Source: Schizophyllum amplum
Lineage: Eukaryota; Basidiomycota; Agaricomycetes; Agaricales; Schizophyllaceae
Length of the DNA stretch: 64,000 nt
Assembly (NCBI GenBank): GCA_007026445.1
Contig: VDMD01000020.1
Location: forward strand, 310,001 to 374,000
Direction: 5' to 3'
Part shown: in pieces, positions 1 to 12,400 of the stretch
Layout: every line of letters starts with the position of its first letter
How positions within the stretch are numbered: the first letter of the stretch is position 1
Notes under the pieces: generated by a model
Databases searched by the model: none
What the model was told of the DNA's origin: nothing
Seen by the model: the letters and a program-made list of their open reading frames with translations, nothing else
Position numbers and translations under genes: made by a program

Positions 1-985
1 ATCGACCAATGGCCTGTGTCGACCGAGCACCGTCGTCGCTTGCGGCAACTCTTGCCACCCTCTGCCCAACTTGTGGTCAACGCAGGGGTGCCGCCTGCCC
101 AAGAGTGATAATGGAAAAACTCGACATGTGGATCCTATCTCCAGTTCGCATCTCAGTACGTCCCCCCCATTCTTTCTGCCGTGCAGTACGTCCACGCTGA
201 CGGGTTCGTTCCCTTTCCAGACTATGCGTCACTGGCAGGGGTGCACGGCGCGGACTCGGTATCGAAAAATAGAAACTACAGGTTTTCTGACCGTATTTAC
301 TCGTTGTGTGATCTGTATTCTTTCGTTCGGCGTGTCAACTGCCGCCATGCAGCCACCCTTCCTTCCCTTTTGCCTTGAACGCTCCTTCGCCTAATCGTAA
401 TACAAGATTGTTCTGTATCCGCTATCCCATCTCTATGCCTCTGTCTCTGAGAATTTGTATGGGCGTTCTTCGTAGTATCCCGAAGTTGAACATCACATAC
501 TTTACACGTGATCGGCACGGCTTGGAACGCTGTTCCTCGACGACGGCAAGTGAGATGGAACAGCTGTCCCGTGGGGCTCATGCATCATGTACTGGTCGTA
601 GTTTATTGACATTCGAAGGAGATCCGCACAGGTAAAGCTCGAACAGTCGTAAGTATCAAGTCCAACTCAACTCAGAGGGGTGGGACACATCCGGTGATTG
701 CCGAAAGAGCGTCATGTTCCGTCTGTTTTCGGCACGGCCCATTGTTCATTTGGCTGCCAGGATGGGACAAGCGACTCTGAGCGCAGTACATACATGGCTC
801 ACTCATTCCCGCGCGGAACGGCGCAAGCGCGGCAGACAGCGCAGCATCAAGGAACAGTGGCATACGTCAGACCCCCAGCTTGAATGTCAATGCCAGCGCG
901 ACCATCGGCGCCTCCGCACACGCTTTAAAGTCCTTCGCTAGCACGCTTCGCCCGCTTGTTTCTGACCTCCTCCACGATTGTGACG
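1..985. other. Region without a recognisable gene
   Basis: I see no open frame that resembles a protein, no tRNA and no obvious repeat here. It ends at the start codon of the DOMON-cytochrome b561 gene, so its last few hundred bases probably hold that gene's promoter and 5' UTR. Confidence 0.5.
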
Positions 986-2698
986 ATGACTTGGCGTCTG
1001 CTCATACCACTCATCGCGAGGGCTGTAGTATCTGCTGCCCAAAGGACTGCGGGGGCATGCAACGCCTGGATGTGCGTGAATGCGACGCTGGATGGCGGGA
1101 TGGTGAAGGTACGTGTTAGAGAGGCAGCTAGCATCTTAGACAACAATTCACGACAATTATTGCAGTACGAGTTGACTAACCTGGAGGAGCCCTTGGGATG
1201 GATGGCGGTTGGATGGGGTGAACGAATGCCCCATACGCATATGTGAGCCTCGCCGGTCAGGATCCGCGGCGATACCTGCAATTTTCTCCTCATGTCTCTC
1301 CACTGTCCCTCCAGCCTCTCTTTCTCCTCGACCTTCATTGACACGCTGCTCATTCACCGCACAGGGTGGTCGTTTGGCCGAATTCGGATGGTACTACAAC
1401 GCTCTCTCAGCGGTACGCGCGCGGCCACATCGAACCGCATCTCGAAAGAACCCCTCCGCGGGTGGCGAGCGTTTCCGCTGTGGAGACTTCGGTAAGCCGT
1501 GATCTGGGCAGAATGTATGATCTATCTTGACCGTCATTGCTTTCTCGACAGTGGCTTGGAACGACAACAATCCAATTCTCCGCCCCTTTGCGCAATAGCA
1601 CGGACTTGGATGGCACAGAGGGCCCCCTCGTTCTCACTCCCCGAATCGCGGCTTTCTCTCCTTACGCACCCGCGAGTGCCGATGTGGACGCGCATTTGTA
1701 TGCCCATACTGGAAAGGGGCAGATACTGCTCGCGCTGGGCGAGCCTGACAATTCGGATACACCTATTGATGACTCTAAGGACGCCGATAGTCCGCCTCAT
1801 GAAGAGCCGCCCGCGGAGGAATCGCCCGCAAAGACCACACCGGTCTACTATCCCTCTTCCGCCGGGCTTCTGGCGATACACGGCGCGTTCATGCTGCTTG
1901 CTTTCGGCGTCCTTCTTCCTATCGGCGCCCTTGTCGCGCGTCTGGGACGTACGCAGACGCGGAACTGGATAGTCGGGCACAAGGCGCTGCAGGCATATGC
2001 GGGCGCCCCAGCGATCCTGCTCGGTCTGGTGGCGGCGGCGGCAGGGGTGAGCAGCCGAGGCGCGGAGCACGTCCACGACAGGCATCAGGCGTTTGGGGTA
2101 CTTCTGGTGACGCTGTACGTTGTGCAGGCAGCGCTGGGCGTGTACATACGCAGGCAGAAGAAGACTACGGCACATCCGAGGCGGAATATTGTGCACGTCG
2201 CTTTGGGTGTCTGTGTGGTCGGGATGGGGCTCTTTCAGGTGCGATCTTGACGAATGAGTGGGTGGGTAAATTGACCACCTTGGGCGCAGGTTCGGAGCGG
2301 CCTACATGAGTGGGATTCGCATATGCCGGAGACGCTCTTGCCGGATTGGGCTTACGATGCTCAAGGATTATGGGCTGCGGTGCGTGATATCATGGTATAG
2401 CTCCTTGCGCGCAGCACTCACTTCCATGTAGGTCTGCGTCATAATCTACCTTCTCGGCTTGTTCCTGCTACGAAGGCAGTTTGCGCAAGAGCAAGCTATG
2501 TTTGGACGCTCGCGTGACGCACACGACGAGGAAGACATCGTGCTGTCGGACAACACTGGTTACAACGCGGCGTCGCGATCCCCCACGCTTGTTGAGGAGG
2601 GCGCCCATGGAGGACAGGGCGCGTACAAGGACGACGGGCGACGCGATTCTACGAAGGGTAGAGATGAGGTGCATGAGCCGTTGCTCGGGAGGCGATGA
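986..2698 (+). CDS. DOMON domain / cytochrome b561 membrane protein
   Basis: Six exons: 986-1108, 1166-1242, 1365-1491, 1552-2238, 2290-2379, 2432-2698. All junctions are GT/AG and in phase, giving 456 residues. The ATG at 986 opens a signal-peptide-like N-terminus (MTWRLLIPLIARAVVSA), followed by a secreted DOMON-type domain with motifs such as LGWMAVGWGERM and VVVWPNSDG. After an acidic linker come hydrophobic helices with the four spaced histidines expected for haem b ligation in cytochrome b561 (AIHGAF, GHKALQ, DRHQAFG, IVHVALG), then a last helix (VCVIIYLLGLFLL) and a polar cytosolic tail. Family knowledge: DOMON-b561 proteins move electrons across the plasma membrane, perhaps to ferric or extracellular acceptors. 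The donor and acceptor here cannot be told from sequence. The 122-base second intron is the longest and least certain junction. Confidence 0.88.
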
Positions 2699-3362
2699 TG
2701 ACGAAGAGGTCTGCTCTAGTGAGGATAGAAGGCAGTGATACGGACATCGACGTATAGAAGAGGCATGCTCAAGTACTTACACACTTGAATGATAGAGGCT
2801 CGCTGAGAACTGAGCGCTGCCTCTGTGACTCGGCGGTTTCGTTCATACACGTCGATTGCGAGGCGTTCACAGGCTTTCTGGCGCGCTCCGGTGTATGCAA
2901 TATCGCATATCTGGAGCTTGCGGGCTTCTGGTATATGTCGAGAAAGGAAGCGTGACGCCTACGAGCGCAACTGCCATCCTCGACGCGACTGATAATCTTC
3001 CCGGGAATGCGGCTCTGTTCTGGCACATACCCCGGCGAGAACGACATCATCGTACTTCGCGACACAGAAAGTGACGAGGAAGAGGTAGATGAAGACGACG
3101 AGGAAGAAGACGAGGGGAAGAGGGAGAGGAAGAAGACGAGGAAGAGGGAGAAGAAGAAGACGAGAAAAACGGAGACGAAGAGGACGGGGAAGCCTCACCG
3201 TAAATGGGGCTCAAATACATTTCGCCACCGTACGCGTTTGCCATGAAGTCCTCGACAGCAAGGGTGTCAATTCGGCAGCGAAGCAGGTCCTGATGGGCTC
3301 CTTCATAAAAGCGCTCCTTCGTACATTTTCTGCAACTGTATTCCGTTTTGTATATCCCTCGC
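2699..3362. other. Intergenic region with a purine-rich tract
   Basis: No convincing gene. Bases of about 3068-3186 are almost pure A/G on the + strand (GAGGAAGA-like units). Read as protein they give only Glu/Asp and Lys/Arg runs, so I treat this as simple-sequence DNA between the convergent 3' ends of the DOMON-b561 and PQ-loop genes. Confidence 0.5.
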
Positions 3363-4690
3363 TCACTGCTTTTCTACATCGACCACCGGGAATCTGGTAG
3401 CCCCATTGGACAAAGAACCACGCTCTCCCGACGGTCTCTTTTCAGCCTGATTTGCTGCAGGCGCCGCGCTCCCTGCTCGCTGATCTGTCGTCCGCTCGTC
3501 CATCATCCTCCCATCCGTATTCCGCTCGTCCACCGGCCGCTGAGCTGAGTCGGTCGCGCGGCCAGCTGAGTGAGTCGCGCGCCCCACCAACTCCTCCGCG
3601 TCGCGTTCAGCCTGCTCTCTCCTTCGCCGCCGGCGAGCCAGCGGGTTGAGGATGAGTGCGGCGAGGATCACCAGCCCGTCGAGCAGCTGTAATGCGCACG
3701 TCATCAGTGGATTGAGATGGGGAATAGCAGGCGAATTCAGATAAAAAATTGCAGGCGAATTGAGATGGAAAATTGCAGGCGCGAGATGAGAAGGTGAATG
3801 CACGTACGACGACCAAGCTATATGTAACGCCTGCAATCACGTCGAACTTCGGCGCAAAGGCGAGGGAGAGGTCCGAGAACACGCCTGTAAGGGGGAACCG
3901 CGTCAGTTACAGCATAGTGGGACGACTACAGGTGCGAATTCGCGATTCGGACGCTCAAACGGCCTTGGGAAAGCATGAACACACCTCCAAGCAGATCGAT
4001 CAACATGAATGGGATGGATATCCCGATGACCTCCTTGTGCTTGTAAATTTCCCAGTACTGTGGCAGGAGCGCGACGGAGATGATCACGCTGCTCATGATG
4101 CCGAAGAAGCGCACGGGCGCCATATTCCCACCCTCGTACGCGGGGCGGATGGCGTAGACCATGCCGGCCTCAAAGCCGGCCATGATGGCGAGTAGCCCGA
4201 CCGTAATGAGCACAGTGCGCTTGCGGCTGTAGGTGCCCGGGGTGTAGTAGAGACACTGCGGGTGGGTAAAGAGGTGAGTGGCCTGCGGTGCGCGGCACAA
4301 GAGGGGAAGGCGAGAAGAAAATGGCGCACCTGTCCCCAGGATATAGAGCAGAGAACGCCGAAAAGTTGCGGCTGGAGGATGAGGGGGATGTTGAGCTTCT
4401 GCACGATGCAGTATGTGCCGAGGAAGGGTGCAGAGATCGTCCACAGGAACCTGAATGCACGCGATCGTGAGCATAACGCGAGCCAGAGAGGAAAGGGGGT
4501 GTCCGCACGCTAGCCAGGGTGACAGTCCCTTCGTTGACTTTTCATGGTAGCTCTTCCAGATCTGCGGTGCGAGCTGGATGCACCAGCACACAACGCCTGC
4601 AGGGAAGGCATCAGTGACGTGCACATCAGCAAGTGCAAGCTACGCACCCATCGTCCCCAAGGCATTCTCAGCAGCCGCGTTCGCGGGCAT
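3363..4690 (-). CDS. PQ-loop repeat membrane transporter
   Basis: Six exons in 5'-3' order: 4648-4690, 4509-4596, 4330-4450, 3985-4255, 3808-3884, 3363-3686. All are in phase, giving 307 residues. Two PQ-loop repeats are visible: WCIQLAPQIWKSYHEKSTKG near residue 25 and VALLPQYWEIYKHKEVIG near residue 150. Each is followed by hydrophobic helices, for about seven membrane segments in all. Family knowledge: PQ-loop (MtN3/SWEET-clan) proteins are lysosomal/vacuolar amino-acid exporters or related carriers; the substrate cannot be assigned here. The C-terminal 70 residues are hydrophilic and Arg/Asp-rich (repeats of the RATHSAGRATDSA type) and look lineage-specific. The donors GTGCGT, GTGCGG, GTGCGC, GTGTGT and GTACGT show the local splice-site style. 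A 43-base first exon carries the start. Confidence 0.88.
3711..3785. repeat. Short tandem repeat inside a PQ-loop intron
   Basis: About three imperfect copies of a 23-25 base unit (core GAATTGAGATGG then AAAATTGCAGGC) lie wholly inside the last intron of the PQ-loop gene (3687-3807). They do not change the coding sequence. Confidence 0.6.
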
Positions 4691-6408
4691 GACTGTCGTC
4701 AAAGGGCGTGGAGCGTAGCGATATTATGCCTCAAGCTTTTCGTTCGCCTGTGGCGCGAAGGTGACAATTAGAAGTCCTAGGGGAACTTCAAGGAAAGCAG
4801 CTTGTATGACTTTAGGTCAAGGAAAGGACAGGAAGTGCAAGGAAAAACGAAGAATGGTGGACGCCGGAGCTAAGAGCCATAGAGGAGGCCAGGGGCTGCG
4901 GCAGAGTCTGCAGACTTGGAGGATCGCGCCATGACTGAGTAAGATCGGGGTCATTGTCCGCCCATTTGTCCTCCTTCGCAATCCGCCGCGGCGCGTCAAG
5001 GGACACGATCACGTGGATGAGCGCCGACGACGCGGTTCCCAGCTCAACTTTTGCGTACACCGTGGAGGCGCACCGCGACAGTCGCTCAGATCCAGACACA
5101 GTACTCACCACCATGGACGACGGGAGGAGATGTTATCATATTAAACCAACAAATCTAACGGCCGAGTATAAGATACAGTAGACATGTAAAGTGGAGACCC
5201 AAATTCAACCGTGCAAGGAAACAAGCATAGGTATAGCGAGCAGCGCTGGCTGAGCGCTGGTCTAAAGACGCAGCAAGATGGCGCACGGCGATGGAGGCTA
5301 TGTACTACTACAGACGAGATGAAATGATGTAAGTGTACTGAGTAAATGTACGTCCCCAAACTGCGAACACGGCGTGGAGCATATGCGCCGTGCACGAATA
5401 TACGAGACGCCTGTAAGAAGCTCGATCTTCCACAAAGGATAACGGGCCCCGCGCGTGGAGGCGTACGCGTCGGGGTCCTGGTATTATCGTGGTGCGAAAT
5501 GGAAGAGGGAGGAAAGAGAGACATGTGAAAGGGAAGGCGTCATGATAGACAGACGGGGGGATCGTAATAGACAAGCGGGGGATGTGGGAATGAGATGGAG
5601 GGGAATGAGGTGAGGAGTGGCTGGCGGCATAGGAGAGGGTGTATTGAAGGAAAAGAGAAGCGATCGTGGTGAGGATGAGTGTACGATGACAACCAACGAC
5701 CAAGAGACAAGGAGAGAGCGCATCCCATGAGAAGGTAACATAGCCTGAGGAGGAGGGCAGAGCCCGAACTGAATGCGAGGACCTCCGAGTCGAGGAACGC
5801 GTCGGGTCCTGCAGAGCTTGCGATGTCGCTGAAAATATCGTCGAGTCTGCATGACATATGTCGGCTGCGACCTGATCAAGATGATTCTGTGGCATTGCTT
5901 GTCGGCGTATGTATAGCAGAAGAAGGAGGGAAACGGAAAGGGAAGAAGAGATGACCGGGAGATGAGAGCAGGTTAAGGAGAAAAATTTCGATTATCCGTT
6001 TTTGGATATTGTGACAGAACATAAATATCGCATGACTATGTCACGCCCGCTTCCCACGACGAGGCCCGCGGCGCGCGCGCGGTTTGTGGCGCGGCGACAG
6101 TCTCATGACATTCTGTAGATATTTAGACAGGTGAATGGCTATTGTACGACTGATCTGAGTGAGGATGAAGGAGGATTACGAGGACGGACGGCACCATTTC
6201 TCATCGGCGAGGTCAAGGGGGTGCCGGGTTCGCAGGAAATTACCGCGGGTTGCCTTGTTGCTTAAGGGCTATACCCCTCCCACCCCTCCCGTGCGAAATG
6301 TCACGTGACTGGCCGGATCAACGGCCCGGGCTCTCCGTGTGCCCCGAGCGAAGGAGCGTTCGCGTTTTTCTACCTACAACAGTCCCGCATGTACATCATT
6401 CCCTGTCG
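4691..6408. other. Intergenic region without a confident gene
   Basis: Several minus-strand open frames here are Ser/Pro/Leu-rich translations of pyrimidine-rich DNA (about 5500-5900) and look non-coding. A minus-strand frame starting at 5114 has an ATG, but GTGAGT follows after one codon, so it might be a short first exon. I could not connect it to anything. The promoter of the PQ-loop gene should lie just above 4690. Confidence 0.45.
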
Positions 6409-9400
6409 CTATCGAGTCCGCTTCGACTGCCTGCATCCGCAACACTTCCAGTTTGAGCGAACTCCGCCCTCTAGAAGGACGATGCAGTGCGAATGATACT
6501 GTAAGTTGTCAGCTCATAGCCGACGACTGCCCTAATCGTTAGACCTACCCAGCGCGTTTCGCAGCCCCTTTGGGCGCACTCTATAACACCGTCACCGCCT
6601 TCCTTCGCGTGTAAGCCGCATTCGCACGTTGGCTTCTCGAAGACCTTGCGTTTGCGCGATGCCCGCGACCTGCCGCCTTGATCGTTGGGTTCAGCGAGTC
6701 CAGCTTCGCCGTTTCCCGCGCGCTCGACGGGGGGCTCGCCGCCAGCAAGTGGCCCCTGAACTGCTTGGACAACGGATGCAGTGTTGCCAGCGGTTCGATA
6801 CGAATCGGGCTGCGGCGGTGGATATGCTACCATTATCGGTACGTGGTCGATTAGAGCACCTGAACAATGGCTTAGTATCACCCAGTTTCTATAGCCGACG
6901 CGTCTGCACTCGCACCTCCAGCAGTACCAACTGCCCCTTCAGTAGAGATGCTTCGCGCAGACTGGTTGTCTGCTACGATACCCTCGTCCCTTGTATTCGT
7001 ACCCTCTGCATGCCAATCATGATCAGTGCCCCCATTACACGCGCGTACAAGGGCATGCTCACCGAACATGTCGATCAACTGCTCGCCCTCATCGTCAGAT
7101 TCTCCAGCACCATCATCTCCTTCAAGGCCATTGTCTCCATCGTTCCATCCATTCGAGTCGTCTGACTCTTCGTTGTCAGTATCGTCACTGGACAATGCCT
7201 CCGCTTCGGTATCTGAGACGACAGCGACAACTCTTGTGAAGACTTCAGTGGGTAGTGGAAGCTCCGACTGTTCGTCGAAATCCTGACTGCATGTACATGT
7301 GAGTAGGATAACGGCTCATACACGTCGTGTGGCTTACCTCAGTGCCATTTGAGAGGTATGTGCATCGGAGAGGACGAGCCGGATACCTTCCGCCTGCTTG
7401 CCTCGCTTCTTAGGAAGCTTATGCCGGTTCTTCCATATCTCCTTCATCTCCTGTTTCTCGAAGTCGGTGAGCTTCCAGATGCTCGAGTACGACTCATGGA
7501 CTTGTACAGGGTGGACGCGCGTGAGATGCGCGCGGTAATTGTAGCGCCAGACAGCCGGCGCCCCGGTCGGACAGAGGGTGCAGACGAGGGGTGCGTTACT
7601 ACACGGGGATGAAGGAGATGACTTCGCCGCCGACCCTTGCTTGAAGGTGAGAGGCATGCTACACGTGCTGCTATGCGTGTTGATTTTGACGTTGCCGCGT
7701 CGCCCATTTGTCTTGTGCAGGTAGATTTGGCATAAGGTATACGGGCGCAGACATATTCCGCATGGCTCGAGTCCGCGGTCGATGTTTTTGGTGTCATAGA
7801 GAATGTGGCTTCCAACATGCGCGATGACACGCGGTAGTTTCTTCAGGTCGAAGGGGTAATCGCAGTATCGACAACTGTCGTTCGCGTGCCCGCTCAAGTC
7901 TTGACGTGCGCCAGCAGCAAAGCAGGCAAGGCCTACATGCACAAGTGAGTAACTTGTATCCCAAGCAAGGACCAGTACTTACCATGCTGCTCGCGATACG
8001 GAAACTCAGTCCGCGGCTTCACTGTAGGAATCGAGCGGAAGTACACCGTGACGATCTGATCATGCAGCGACGACGCAAGCGCAATCAAAGACTGGCTATC
8101 TAGGAGGTAGAACGGATGTCCTGGGGTATGTGTCGCTAGATGTGGGTCTATCGACTGTGCAAGGGCTCCGGGGATCGTGTGAGAGATGGGTAGAAGACCA
8201 CCTGTGCGCCAGTCATGCTTGAGTGTTGAATCGTCGTCCGCAGTAGCAGGCCGAAGGCTGATTAGCTGGTAAGAGAGCTCGACAGACTTCTCACAAAGTA
8301 GCGATATCGGGACATGCTCGATTGATTTGGAGTGATATTTGAGTGTTGTCACCTCACCGAGAGCCAAGAAGAGCCGCTCGTCACAGATGAGAAGAGTAGC
8401 AATAGGATGTGATATTGCGATTAGAGGGCCTGCATCGAGGAAGAGCTCCGATTGAAGAGCTATAGCGGTGCGTGGATTGAATCGGGCCTCCTCGGCGACG
8501 CGCTTGAGCCTGTCTGTCGAACCTGCTATGATCTTGTATTTGAACTGCTGTGCAAGCGCGCGCGGCTTGTTCACCTGCTCTCCACCGACGTTCACTGTCC
8601 TTGAGAAGCAAGGTGTGCTTCTGCCAGGGACCACACTCGATTCGTGGGCAGTCTCCGCTGCTAAGTCTTCGAATTCTCGTAACCCCTCTGTACTGTCGTC
8701 GTCTCGGGACGTGGCAGGGGCTGGAGCAGGCATGACGACGTCGGGTAATTCAATATCATCGGCATCTGAGATGGGGACGTGTACGAGGAGAGTCCCAAAT
8801 GGTGCAAGAATGGAGGCACCAGGCGTGTTGTCGATCATACGAAGAACGGCAGCAAGGGATGGATAGGCGACCTCAATCCTCTGCCGGCCACGCTTCCAGC
8901 ACGTCAACAGCGTCACATTGTTCACATTTACATCGCCTCTCCAGAGCCGCGGGGTGATGTGATCTGCGCCAGCGATGGCCTTGCCGTCTCTCGTAACTGC
9001 GTGTGCATTCAGACGGCGAGGGTTGTCCTTATTCCACTCGGGATGTCTGGCAAGGATGTTGGCGACTTCCGTTGTTCCAGTCACGCGTAATGCAAGCTGA
9101 AGAATGTCGAGGTTGCGATCATTCCCAACCATAGTACGTAGAATGCCGAACAATGTTTCCAGACGATCTGTCCCGAGCTGGATGGCGTAGAAGGAGGAAC
9201 CAGGCTTGTCGACTTTCGCCTTCGCAATGCAGAAGAGCAGGTTCTTGATCATGAGCATGAGGTCGATGAACAAAGAGGAAGGGATGAATCGGCCCTTGGC
9301 GTTGTCGTGTACGAAAAGCGCGAGCACCATATGGGCCGCACTGCTCAAGTGCTCAATCTGTTCCGTAGCGGATAGATCGACGCAGATATACGGCATGGTG

Positions 9401-12400
9401 AGATGATGGCAGAGGGTACCAAAGAGTCGCAGCGCTTCCCTCGTCTCGATGTATATCTCGCGCTTGCAGGGGTCGGCAGGAGGGAGGGCTGCCAAGTCGT
9501 GCTCAAGCTGGTAGGCGAGCTGGACATCTTGTTTGTCTGACGCATTCAGAAGAGCGTCGACATGGGCAGCGGAGTGACCAGCATCGCGTAGGTGCATGCG
9601 TATGATGGCCGGTGTTATCTGTATTCCAAGTACTGAGATTCCGCTCTCGCGTAGCGCAGCATTGCGGACGCGCTTAAAGGCAACGTGCTTGTAGTCCTTG
9701 TCCGCTGTCATATCGTCATCTCCTACATGCAAGTCCAGCAAGTGAAGAGGTGAAAGCAGGGGGTAAATGGGAGATGACGGCGAAAGGAGCGTCTTGAACG
9801 TGAGCTGAACAAGGGCCTTCCCCCTACGTGCTTCTCCGTCTGACGCGATTGAGACTATGCGTGCATTTGTGATCTGCTTGCGAGAGTTGACTGCGTCAAG
9901 TGTCGTCTGAATCATAGTGGCATGCCTTTCTGCGTCTTCATTTTTACAACTGCCGGACAATAGCACAGGACGCGCGCTGTACAAGCGCGTGTTGCCGCTT
10001 AGCAGGCCGAGTGCGCCGACGGTTGCCTGCGCTTGATCAGTGTCTAGTACAACAAAGACAAACAGAGGATGGCTCACCTCACACGCTAGATGTACCCTCC
10101 CATCTTCGATGTCCTCGAACAACGCTTTCAGATCGAGTACGTTGTTGAAGTCTGTTCCGTACTTGCTTTGACATTCCCTACAGAGACCTAGGATCTTGTT
10201 GGTCTTCTCATCCCACCTCGGCCGCTTCTCAAGAGCCACCTCGTCGTACATAGTGTTGTGCAGGGCAGGGTAAGGCAGGGTTTTGAGGGCTTGGGCAGGG
10301 TTTCGTGGGGCAGGGTATCACTCTGAGCTGAGCCCTAGCCCTCTGCCCTCTTCTGCCCTGGCCCTCAGCTGCCCGGGGCAGGGCAGCGGGCCGCCGAGGG
10401 CTTTTCGGCATTTGCCGGTACGGCGGCGGTAGGACTTTCGGGGACTTAAAAAACATGCATACATTATCTGGTAGCACTATTAATATGTTTCCTTGCACGA
10501 AGTAGACTCATCGAGTATAGAGGTGGCGGGCAGACTCGGCAGCGAGTCGGAGCAAGAAATCTAGGTGACTCATCAAAAGTCGGTCCGATTACCGGTGCTC
10601 TTATGGCCACGCAACACCAAACAGTTCGCGCGCTGAGTGCGCCTCTTATGAATGCGAGGCCAAAACCGTGCATCCGCACTCAAAATTTCGATTTTATGGA
10701 CCCCCAGATCATTCAATGTGCTAGGCTACGGTGCCCTGGGCTTTAGGGCAGGGCAGCGGGCTGAAATTCTCAGGCCCTGGCCCCCCGGCCCTCTCAAGCC
10801 CTGACCGGGCAGAGGGCAGGGTAAGGCTTTTGAGGGCAGGGTCGGGCGGGCAGCGGGCATTTGCCCTTGCCCGCACAACACTAGTCGTACATCAGCACGA
10901 CGTGCATGATCTCGGCGTCCGGAAGATGCAGGAGGTCGTCAATGGATGAAAATCCGGCCTCCAGGTTGTCGGTTATCTCCTGTGGGATTGGGGCGGCGGG
11001 GGAAGGGACGAATTTCGCCATTGTGCTGCGATGGCGAAGCGTCGAGACGGCGGGAGTGCCGAAGACATGGTGCGCAATGTTTCCAACTCGTGCACCGCCC
11101 AGTCGCCATAACAGTAGCCCCTTCAGATCATCCTCCTCTTCGTAGCTCTTGGGATGATACAGGCCAGCCTTCGCCTGGTATACCATGCTGAGCATCGTAT
11201 CAACACTCGCTCCACGTCGCAAGCACATTTGTAGGATCCGATCGACCCTTGCTACTCGTGCGTTTGCGATGGCAAGGACGAGCTCCTTCTGCGCTGACAC
11301 AACCCCCTCCAGGTGCACGAGATGCTTTGCCTCGTTCAGACGACCAAGGCGGAGCTCGTCGATCATCGTCGTCTTTCGGCGCGCGACCTCGATCAAGCCT
11401 CCGATACCGTGATACTGCAAGGTCGCATTCTCTGGAACTCCATCCCTCATTCGACGCTCTATCCCAGCGAGCAGTGTACTTCGCTGAAGACTCGCACATT
11501 CCTGGCACAAGTTCGAGCTCTGCGTGTAGCGCGTGCAGGCGTGGGCACGGATGTAGACGCCCTCACGCCGCACCTCGACGTCCCAAGGAATCATCTCCTT
11601 CTCGTGCAGGAGGAAGGGATAGGCTGAGACGGCTGGCGTGGCAGGTGGTGGGGTGAGTCGCAGGCCACTACACAGCGCCACCTTTTGCTGACGGATAGCA
11701 GGGGTATTGGAGCCGAGATATTCGACCTCAGTGTCGTCTGCTTGACTGCCGTGCAGGATGGAGAAATCGGTGGCGCGGGTCGTGTGTGGGGAGGAAGGAG
11801 TAGTTTGTCGTTCGACAAGCGGAATGATCGGTGGTGGTATGGCGGGTTGACAAGGTGAGTCGTGTGGCCGCTGCCCGGACCTAAAGGGTATGAGTGTTGA
11901 TACAGTGTTCAAGCAGTCCAGCCACGTACGCGTAACGTATCACACTCATCATCATATCCATCTTGCCTTCGAGGAGGTCGCCGTCAATTCCATCGTATTC
12001 CATCACAAAGTGTTTGATGAGTTTCTGAACGCCCTCCATGCCGTGCTCCCCACGTCGGACGAGTTGTGCGACTGTTTCGACAGTCGCTCCACATCCAAAG
12101 AGGCGGTTCAGCGCGGGATCCAGCACTTCCCATGCAGCATCAGGTGCGTCGACGGTGATTGTCTTGTTTGTGAACATGTACAGGGTGTCGCCGGGTTGTG
12201 CAACAGGTATCGTTGGTGGCATATGTTTGATCTCTATATCGAGCGCTTCCAGCATATGCAGGGCATGCTGTCGCTTCGCTAACGCAGCGCTGTGTAGTGC
12301 AGGAGCAGGGTGTGGAGAGTCTGCCAGTGGCTGCTGTATTTGTGTGGCAAGGGTGGACGGGCGTGATGCGGGAGAGGCTCCAGCATGTACTGGGGGAACT

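Noticed and set aside
1534..2196. A 220-codon minus-strand open frame
   Set aside because: Antisense of the main exon of the DOMON-b561 gene, which has the conserved haem histidines and spliced flanks.
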